Assembly: GCA_039619475.1 (NCBI GenBank)
Contig: CM077115.1
Span: 150,604,274-150,668,273, forward strand
Origin: Icerya purchasi
Taxonomy: Eukaryota > Arthropoda > Insecta > Hemiptera > Monophlebidae
DNA length: 64,000 bases
Direction: 5' to 3'
Within the stretch, counting starts at the first letter, position 1, and each line of letters opens with the position of its first letter. The notes below the pieces were generated by a model. That model searched no databases. It saw only the letters and a program-made list of their open reading frames with translations, and was not told where the DNA came from. A program made the translations under genes and the position numbers. Below are positions 57,701-64,000 of the stretch, one piece after another.

Positions 57701-59012
57701 AAAACGAATAGCTTTGTACAGAACATACAGTGTTTTACTTAAAAATAAAATCCCATAATTTGTTAGTTGACCAATTATTCATAAACTAATTTTCAGATTT
57801 TATAAAACAGTTGCGACACGTGCATGTATTTTTTACAAGTTTGGACCCGCCCCCATGGAAACTGGCTGACTGACGGTAGGCTATGGATATACAACCGCTA
57901 CGTAACCTAATGTCAAAATATCAGCCTTTCTAAAACTGTTGCAGTTTTGGTCCTTCAGCTCTCGAACTAATATGTAAATAAAAATTCGAAGTCTACGTAA
58001 CTTTCACGCTTATCAGAATTATCTTCTTCGGAACAATCGCGAAAAGGAAGTTTATGAATATCAAACATACTAAACTGTACCAGTTATCAATATATGTATT
58101 AATTACAACGTAATAATTCTTAGGCTACTCCCCATTAGAAAAAATTTCTCAATTTTATGTAACGTTTGTTATATTTTGTAGGATTTTTTGTGATTATGTT
58201 ATTATATTCATGATTTAGAATTACGTTATAAATTGTGATCATTTTATACAAAGTATAGAAGGGAAAGAGACAGAAATGTAAGCAAGAGGAATCAAGAGGC
58301 ACAGCCCCTTGCGAGGCCAAAATGGACGAGTTTTATATTTATATATACAGTGGAAATTGTTTAACACGAAACCGGTTAACTTGAAAAATCGCTTAATACG
58401 AAACAACACTACGGTCCCGACAAAATGCCACATAATTACATACATTTTTTTTCTTTTATCACGAAACAAAAATCGCTTAACACGAAAAGATTTCGCTTCT
58501 CAAAAGGACAAATATACCTGCTTTTCCAGTCGCATCCGTTAACAGGTAAATAAAATTAACAATGGTTACTATTATTTACCCCCTGGGAATGCAATACTAC
58601 TTAATTTCGGTCGACAAGTTTCCCAAAAAACAATAATTTTTTATGTTTTTTTTATAATGTAATTATTTGAAGTCTATATATACTTGTACTACCTACAAGT
58701 GCTAATGTTAGCGGAAAATCGAATTGATACGTTTTACCGACATTAAAAATATTGGTGAGTTTTTAATTTTTTTTTTTTTTTTTTTTTTTTTTTGCATGTT
58801 TCGGTTAACACGAAGAAATAGTTCGGTCCCTTCAGTTTCGTGTTAAACGGTTTCCACTGTATATATAGAGATAACGCACACATAAACAATTTGAACTTCC
58901 TTAATAGACGGTAGGCTATAATGTTTAAAATTTTTATTTTTAGGTATTAGGAAGTATAATCGCATTTGGAATTCGTTACCCGTTGGCTTCGTTGTTCTAT
59001 GACATTGTGTAA
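51602..59012 (+). CDS. ALG7: UDP-GlcNAc:dolichyl-phosphate GlcNAc-1-phosphotransferase
   Basis: It catalyses UDP-GlcNAc + dolichyl phosphate to GlcNAc-PP-dolichol, the first step of N-glycan precursor assembly, in the ER membrane (DPAGT1 in vertebrates; tunicamycin target). Seven exons with GT-AG introns join in phase: 51602-51771, 52011-52125, 52264-52477, 52634-52862, 53152-53340, 54702-54933, 58944-59012. They give 405 residues, about the length of the human enzyme (408). The protein is polytopic. Visible motifs: [14 protein letters not shown] (Asp116/Asp117), [17 protein letters not shown] (about 183-199), VFVGDT (Asp252) and CPRHRMP (Arg301/His302/Arg303). The last two fall at the same numbers as the human catalytic and UDP-GlcNAc-binding residues. 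The gene looks intact. Introns 1-4 are 138-289 bases, intron 5 is 1.4 kb, and intron 6 is 4.0 kb and full of repeats. Confidence 0.97.
52011..52125 (+). CDS. ALG7: ALG7 exon 2
   Basis: Acceptor CAATTTTTAG. It reads [20 protein letters not shown], then PVPFSKHI and FPHNE, like the PESQGVISGAVFLI... and FPHHE region of DPAGT1. Donor GAG/GTACAA, phase 0. Confidence 0.95.
52264..52477 (+). CDS. ALG7: ALG7 exon 3
   Basis: Acceptor AATTTTCAG. It encodes [20 protein letters not shown] then [20 protein letters not shown], with the conserved Asp pair, then [10 protein letters not shown]. Donor G/GTAATT, phase 1. Confidence 0.96.
52634..52862 (+). CDS. ALG7: ALG7 exon 4
   Basis: Acceptor CGATTGCAG. 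It encodes [20 protein letters not shown] then [17 protein letters not shown], the substrate-binding NxxNxxxGxNGLE motif, then further membrane segments to IYNW. Donor TG/GTAAGT, phase 2, inside the Trp codon. Confidence 0.96.
53152..53340 (+). CDS. ALG7: ALG7 exon 5
   Basis: Acceptor TAACTACAG. It encodes [20 protein letters not shown], then [27 protein letters not shown] and CPRHRMPV, with Asp252 and the Arg-His-Arg loop that holds UDP-GlcNAc. Donor CCAGT/GTAAGT, phase 2. Confidence 0.96.
53341..54701. other. ALG7 intron 5
   Basis: 1361 bases, AT-rich, with A and T runs. No exon or mobile element recognised. Confidence 0.6.
54702..54933 (+). CDS. ALG7: ALG7 exon 6
   Basis: Acceptor CATTCAATAG. 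It encodes [14 protein letters not shown], the less conserved lumenal/cytosolic loop, then [19 protein letters not shown] and LLIIQ, matching NNMTLINLLLKVLGPIHE of DPAGT1. Donor CAA/GTAAGC, phase 0. Confidence 0.94.
54957..55070 (+). repeat. Dispersed repeat B, copy 1 (deleted)
   Basis: It begins ACTAGCTGTTACCCACGGCT and jumps to TTTAAATCTGTACTTGGAAA, losing the CGCCCGCGTATTA block present in the other copies at 55296 and 63203. It lies in ALG7 intron 6. Confidence 0.75.
55071..55301 (+). repeat. 69-bp tandem repeat, 3.3 units
   Basis: Units start at 55071, 55140, 55209 and 55278 with GGTTTCTR, then TTGCTTCCTGTT-like sequence, and end GTACTTGAAC or a variant. They are diverged. The period is a multiple of three, but stops occur in each unit, so it is not coding. 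It lies between repeat B copies 1 and 2. Confidence 0.85.
55296..55680 (+). repeat. Dispersed repeat B, copy 2
   Basis: GTTACCCACGGCTTCGCCCG then CGTATTACTACCCGTTTAAA, continuing colinear with 63203-63640 for over 350 bases, including CAACTAAACAGCACACACAG and GTGATCTCC. The opening resembles a motif common at the ends of arthropod RTE-type repeats. Class uncertain. Confidence 0.8.
55834..56150 (-). pseudogene. RTE-type LINE C-terminus, minus strand, with GAA tail
   Basis: Minus strand, one frame (56148-55858): [20 protein letters not shown], then [27 protein letters not shown] and [20 protein letters not shown]. This is the end of RTE-like ORF2 (LGHxMRGxxYxLLQxIIxGKIEGKRGxGRRRxSWLxNLxxW). 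The tail is GAAGAAGAAGAA on the minus strand (55834). It lies inside ALG7 intron 6. Confidence 0.8.
56151..58084. other. ALG7 intron 6, unassigned part
   Basis: It contains TA microsatellites (about 56804-56822, 57191-57206), A runs at 56723 and 57336-57353, and a segment at 57060-57170 resembling the non-coding conserved stretch of RTE-type repeats (TTTCATAAAAATCGAATGG). No exon. Confidence 0.5.
58085..58345 (-). repeat. Family A repeat copy 6, reverse orientation
   Basis: Read on the + strand: ATTAATTACAACGTAATAAT ... CTTAGGCTACTCCCCATTAG, then ATTTTATACAAAGTATAGAA and the head GGCACAGCCCCTTGCGAGGC. It is the reverse of the other copies and ends directly against the TA of the pogo-type MITE at 58348. 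Confidence 0.85.
58348..58859. mobile_element. pogo/Tigger-type MITE, 512 bp
   Basis: TA target duplication (58346, 58860). The inverted ends are CAGTGGAAATTGTTTAACAC and, inverted, CAGTGGAAACCGTTTAACAC, followed by GAAAC. Ends of this kind (CAGTxGAAxCxxxTTAAxxxG) are typical of pogo/Tigger elements. No transposase. A T run lies at 58770-58793. It sits in ALG7 intron 6, 84 bases before exon 7. Confidence 0.85.
58944..59012 (+). CDS. ALG7: ALG7 exon 7
   Basis: Acceptor TTTTATTTTTAG. It encodes [20 protein letters not shown], then IV and TAA. This matches the [21 protein letters not shown] end of DPAGT1, so the C-terminus is complete in spite of the 4-kb repeat-filled intron. Confidence 0.95.
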   Translation, partial: VLGSIIAFGIRYPLASLFYDIV

Positions 59013-61769
59013 TGATTGTGGAATCGTATAATTTCCGTAAGGCATTTCGAGCAAATCTGCCCCGGCGTCCGTTTACATTAGTTCCTTAATGGAATACGAA
59101 ATGACATGCGTCGTGCGGAGTTACGTATTTTTTCTTGGAAGAAGAACAAAACGGTCTACTTAGAAGTGATTTTCTATTTAAACTAAATACACTCCATGCG
59201 GAATAATTGAATTAAATTACTTCAATACAAAATTTGTAAAAAGAAAAACGCGTAGTTCTTTAGTTGTCTTCGGAGGATCTCCGCTTACTGGATAATACAA
59301 ATGTTTGGAAATTATTAAATGCCACACTGTACGATTCGGATAAAAAAAAAAAATTCATATATGGTTATATATATATATATATATATATGTATAACATCCG
59401 TACTCACTAAAAATTTAAACTTTATCGCGCAAGAAACTTCCGTGACGAATCAAATTTTAAAAAATTTTAGTAATAATAATCTAAGTTCAAAATATTGAAG
59501 AATATTTTTGTTCTTTAGTAAAAACTACACTGAAATTTAAAAAAATGTGGCACAAATCGAAATACTTTCAAACAATACAAGTTAATTCGAATAGTTAATT
59601 ATTTCTTAATTTAAAATGAACGTTATTTTTTCGTAATTTATGAACGAGCTTTTTATTAGATTGTGGTATAAATTAAAAAGTAAAATGAACAGTAAGAATT
59701 CGGAGTTTCATCAGTGGTCAAGATTGTTCCTCGGGAGAATATTTTATTTATTTTTAAGTTTCTGCTCAAAAAATATATTCTACATTTTGAATGATCTTGA
59801 TTTTTAAATTTTATATAATATTAAAGGATCATCATCATACCGTTTCGATAGAAAAATTAGGAATCTCTTCGAAAATAGGATAATGTTGCTGCTGAAATTC
59901 TTTAAAGAATCATTAATATTGAATTTAACAGTACGAGAAATATAAAAAGACGTTTTAAAACCGACAAAAATACGAAATCGGTACGCATCTTACAAATGAA
60001 TAGCTTCATTTTTGTACGTAACAAAAAAGCCGCGCTGGATAATTCAGTAAATTTAATTCTTACATATTCCTGTCTGTTCATTATACGTAGAAAGTCACTG
60101 ATTCCCTTTAACGGGATTTTTGAATTTATAGCTAACAGATAAATGAATTTGCCTATTAACAATTTCTTTTTTTCCTTTTTTTTTAATGAAATAGAGATTA
60201 TTTTTTATCATTTTCGATTTCCGTTCAAAATGTTGCCTCTGTGAGATGCCAGGTGATTGTGCTCGGGAAAAGTCTTAACTAAACCGTCTTTGTTATTTTA
60301 TAACGGTGTTCCGCCGCTAGGAGTTTTCAAAATTACAATCAAAACTTGACTAAAAGATAATTATTCTGCAATTTTTACAGCGACATTGAATAGAATTAAG
60401 AATTTATTTTTTGATAATTAAACGAAGCAAGTTTACAAATGAATCAGGGGAACTGGAGAAAAAGAAGAAAAAGTAGCAACGTCTTACTTACGTCACAGCT
60501 GAACTAACATAAGTATAACATTCTTTTACCTACCTGTACGCTATCTTAAAAATTTAGCCAAATATAAGCTCATTCATAATAGCTCGTTAAGCAGCAATAA
60601 CATTAGGTGTATAATCGTGCTGGCTACTATCGGACGGATAATATTAATCTTCGATCAGGTGATCATCGAAATCCTCCTTCACCTTTCATAGTATTTGTCG
60701 TCCCAATGAATCCTACTACTGTATATCCTTGTAACGGCAGGAAAAATAAATTTGCTTCTAAGACTAGCCGCTAATGCCGTAAGATCACGTTGTTCACGTA
60801 ATCCGGTGGCATCTTTGCAATTTTCCCGCGGCTTATAGCGCGAAAAGATTACACAATTCGTTTTTTCAATAGTCTCAGTTAAGAAGGTTTTTTTTTCTGG
60901 CCAACAGCCTAACACGAATTTCAGCCCGTACGCATGCGATTACATAACAGAGAAAAAACATACATGTATCAGTGAAAATTGGAACGGCTAGCTGGTTCGA
61001 AGTTCCAAAATTGTTTTATTCGTTACAAGAAATCACATATTTGGCACACCATTAATTGAGAGAACCGAACGTGCACTTGCCCAATATCGAGAAGATTGTG
61101 TACTTAGATGTACACTATTTTCCCGCAAGAACGTCATTGTAAACGGTGCTAAATATATATATTTCTTTTCGTTAAAATCTGATAAAATCATGACGATTTT
61201 CAGAAATCACGGATACATCAATATGTCTGTGTGTATGTTTGTGGATCAACTCTGAAGCATCGTCTCTGATTCAACTAGGCGATCGATACAAGTAGTATTG
61301 CCCGCGCGTAGAAAAACGACAATGAAATTAACTTTGCGAATCCCTACAACATATTAATTGTGTATTCTAGTCGTAATTTATCTCTGGCAAATGGTAATTC
61401 ATTCAGCCGTATTATGTCGATAGCAATTAATTTGTGCTCGCATGAGGATCTTCGTTTTATTACCACCGTCTACGGATGATGATAGACCGTTGTTAATGCA
61501 TTACCGTTTTTATTTTTTAAATACAACGCATTAATAATTCTATCATGTCCAGACGTGGCGATCATTTACCGCGTGCCCAAAAAACAAACCACCTTTACGG
61601 TGTCATGGGAATACCTTTTGTTTACCTACACCCGAGTTTGTTAAGTTATAAAAATAAGAAAATCTAAAATTCTCAAAAATCTTGTGTTTTTTCTCGGAAT
61701 CTGGCTATTTTCGTGGACTTTCTAATCTGCACCGTTAGACTGTTACCACCCGACATTTTAGTAAAAGTT
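59013..61769. other. 3' UTR of ALG7 and intergenic DNA
   Basis: No gene is recognised. There is a TA microsatellite at 59364-59389. The open frames at 59902-60162 and 60679-60915 (minus) have no recognisable domain. No clear poly(A) signal could be chosen. Confidence 0.5.
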
Positions 61770-62160
61770 TTAAAGGGGGGGGGGGGGAAACTAGCACAAT
61801 CAACAATACGCTAGCAGCGAGCCAGGACTGCCTTGATTAAATTTAGGCAAGTGCCCAAAATTTTGAGGGAGGGGGTGAAAATTTTCTTCGCATATTTATT
61901 TTATAAATAATACACTTTTCACTAATATTCATACTATTAATAATTCACATCATTTTGATTTATATATTAATAATTTACATAAATGAATTACCCTGTATAT
62001 GAACATTAATAATAATTACATATACTTGTAATAAAAAAATTTGCATAAAATATTAATGAAGTACCTAAAAATATAGAGCAGATTTTTCTTTTTTCTTTTA
62101 AAGGTAAGAATATTTCAGTTCTCATAGGGTATTTACCCCCCCCCCCCCCCGTGGACACGG
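61770..62160. repeat. Segment bounded by G and C homopolymer runs
   Basis: A G13-type run at about 61777-61790 and a C14 run at about 62137-62150, with CCTTGATTAA repeated directly at 61831 and 62161. This may be a degraded element whose ends carried G/C runs, as in the foldback element at 17030-19069. Identity not established. Confidence 0.35.
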
Positions 62161-63054
62161 CCTTGATTAAGTTATAATTTATAATACAGCCGCCGCAAAT
62201 AGGGGACGCAATTTTGTTTCCGTATTTTTTCTCTCATTAAAAAGTATCCCCTTTAAACCGTAATGATCCACAACAATTTTGGTCACTGTGATACAGAAAA
62301 ATACTAAAGAGAACGAAAACAACTAAATAATATATTCGGCATAAAAACTGCAGAAGACAAGACTAGATCAGAGAACACGATTTTCAATTTAAACACATAT
62401 TTTAAATTAACTAAAATAAAAATGTTTCGATATACGGTATGGCTAGCGACAAACTAACTAGGATAGTTATACTGCAACAAATTTGCCGAGCGAGTCAGTA
62501 TTTATCATAAAAGTATCATGCGTTTGCAATGAGACAAAAGCTTAACATTTACACATGTAAGCGCTACACACACTACTTCACTTTCGAGCGACACGTATCG
62601 GAATTTCCGTACGCAGAGTCGAAACAGCCTATCTTACAATACCGATTAGTCACCGTGTGATGTTAAAACTTACAATTAGTATTAAAGAATTCTGGTACAA
62701 TTCTAAAATACACTACCACTTTCCCACTTGAATAATATAAATTGCACAGTTCTTATCTCCTTATCAAGGGCCCATGAAACTACTATGAATTATTTCATTG
62801 AGCGGTTCGGTGAGATGAACGAAATAAAGTCACCGTTTAGTTACCCTTGAAATATTCGCGAGCTAATTAAACAACTCCATGAAATTAGAAAACTGCTTAA
62901 TCGCTGAAACATATTTCGGGTAATGAATCCGTAAATAGTAAAATTTTGTACAGATGTTTTTAATTACCTAAATTTTTATATACGTTTTTTCAATAACATA
63001 TAATTTCCGTTTACAAAAACCTTGTCGTGCCGAGTTTGTTGACAGGTTTTTACA
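62161..63054. other. Intergenic, no gene
   Basis: Nothing recognisable in any frame. Confidence 0.5.
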
Positions 63055-63111
63055 TCTATATATACATATACATATACATATATACATATATATATACATA
63101 TATATATATAC

Positions 63112-63142
<31 letters not shown>

Positions 63143-63151
63143 CATATATAC

Positions 63152-63202
<51 letters not shown>
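63055..63202. repeat. Large TA/CATA microsatellite
   Basis: About 148 bp of TATA interspersed with TACATA units, ending at the start of repeat B copy 3. Confidence 0.95.
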
Positions 63203-63203
<1 letters not shown>

Positions 63204-63640
63204 TAGCTGTGCCCCACGGCTTCGCCCGCGTATTAATGCCCGTTTAAATCTGTACTTGGAAATTCATTAAAAAATTTTTGTTTTATCTGGAATTGTATTT
63301 ACGTAAAGATTCTTTCTCTCTCCTTTGGGTGAAAGATGTTTATCACCGTCTAACAAAAAATAGTCTTCTGTTTCACGTTTAATTAAGGATTGTCGATTTT
63401 TTTATAACCTGTCCGTCGTAATCTAACAAAAAGTTTTGCTCAACTAAACAACACACACAGCCATCGTTTTGAAGAGGCCGAGTTATTCTCACACGGTGAT
63501 CTCCCATAATTATACGTTTAGGAGAACATCTTCACTCTTATCTTTCAACCACTCTGTCTCGAGCGTTTTATTATAATTAATTTATTATCATAAAATCAAA
63601 ATAACAGTGGTTAAGTAAAGATTTTAATATTTCTGGTAGA
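63203..63640 (+). repeat. Dispersed repeat B, copy 3
   Basis: ACTAGCTGTGCCCCACGGCT then TCGCCCGCGTATTAATGCCC, colinear with 55296-55680. It directly follows a TA microsatellite, as family A copies do. Confidence 0.8.
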
Positions 63641-64000
63641 AAATTATTAAAAAAAAAAGTTAAACGGGTAATTTAAAAAATTTATACGGCGGTTTTGGCC
63701 TAAAATTTCGAATATTTGACATATCAGTTAAATACTCGTATTTTATTTTTATATGTAATCAATTAAGTCCAATAGAGTATATTGCTTAAATCTCTTCCAG
63801 TTTTTACAAACATATTGTACAATACATTTTCTTCTACTCCTAATAATTCATTATTATATAATAAATAAGATAGAGACGAAAACAAAGATGCACCATCCCT
63901 ATCTATGTATTTTACATAATGGGGAACTATTGCATCATCAACACACATATTAATTCTACATTCATAATTCCGTAATAACACGAACTTTTTTGTAAACAAC
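63641..64000. other. Window end, no gene
   Basis: The minus-strand open frame 63763-63999 reads off the window edge (NYECRINMCVDDAIVPHYVKY). No domain is recognised; it could be an exon or TE fragment cut by the window. Confidence 0.3.

Noticed and set aside
60679..60915. 78-residue minus-strand ORF with EKTNCVIFSR, reminiscent of LINE RT
   Set aside because: Similarity is limited to a few residues and nothing around it supports an element.

Overview
This is eukaryotic nuclear DNA, most likely from an arthropod and probably an insect. It is AT-rich and full of microsatellites. It holds two intron-containing genes with GT-AG introns, and nearly everything else that can be named is transposon debris of classes typical of arthropods. 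There are no operons, ribosome binding sites or other prokaryotic features. I could not place the species; a hemipteran is only a guess from the style of the tRNA-derived SINE and the RTE-type LINEs with GAA tails.

Layout. 1-10856: intergenic and TE-rich. It holds an I/Jockey-type LINE 3' end with RNase H, an RTE-type LINE remnant, a LINE fragment with an 18-bp target duplication, a Tc1/mariner-superfamily element with ~110-bp inverted ends, and three copies of a dispersed (TA)n-flanked repeat called family A here. 10857-40022 (+): one long gene (gene A) that I assemble from six exons whose splice phases all match. It encodes at least 626 residues and ends in an RFX-type winged-helix DNA-binding domain. 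Its introns (up to 9.4 kb) hold piggyBac, Mutator-like, Penelope-like, Tc1 with nested mariner, PIF/Harbinger, Jockey and RTE remnants and several foldback MITEs. 40023-51601: intergenic. It holds a Jockey 3' end, a FLYWCH-type MULE fragment, a Gypsy-like LTR element that has lost pol and was split by a LINE, an hAT-type element with an 8-bp target duplication and a full-length tRNA-derived SINE with a 12-bp target duplication. 51602-59012 (+): a complete seven-exon gene for UDP-GlcNAc:dolichyl-phosphate GlcNAc-1-phosphotransferase (ALG7/DPAGT1), the first step of N-glycan assembly in the ER; its 4-kb last intron is packed with repeats. 59013-64000: AT-rich intergenic DNA with homopolymer tracts, a large TA microsatellite and a copy of a third dispersed repeat (family B).

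The two genes have no obvious functional link. The strongest candidates for novelty are gene A, an RFX domain at the extreme C-terminus behind a long N-terminal region I do not recognise and a basic AT-hook-like stretch, and the family A repeat, which occurs six times with a two-hairpin head, a 17-bp inverted repeat and TA-rich flanks.
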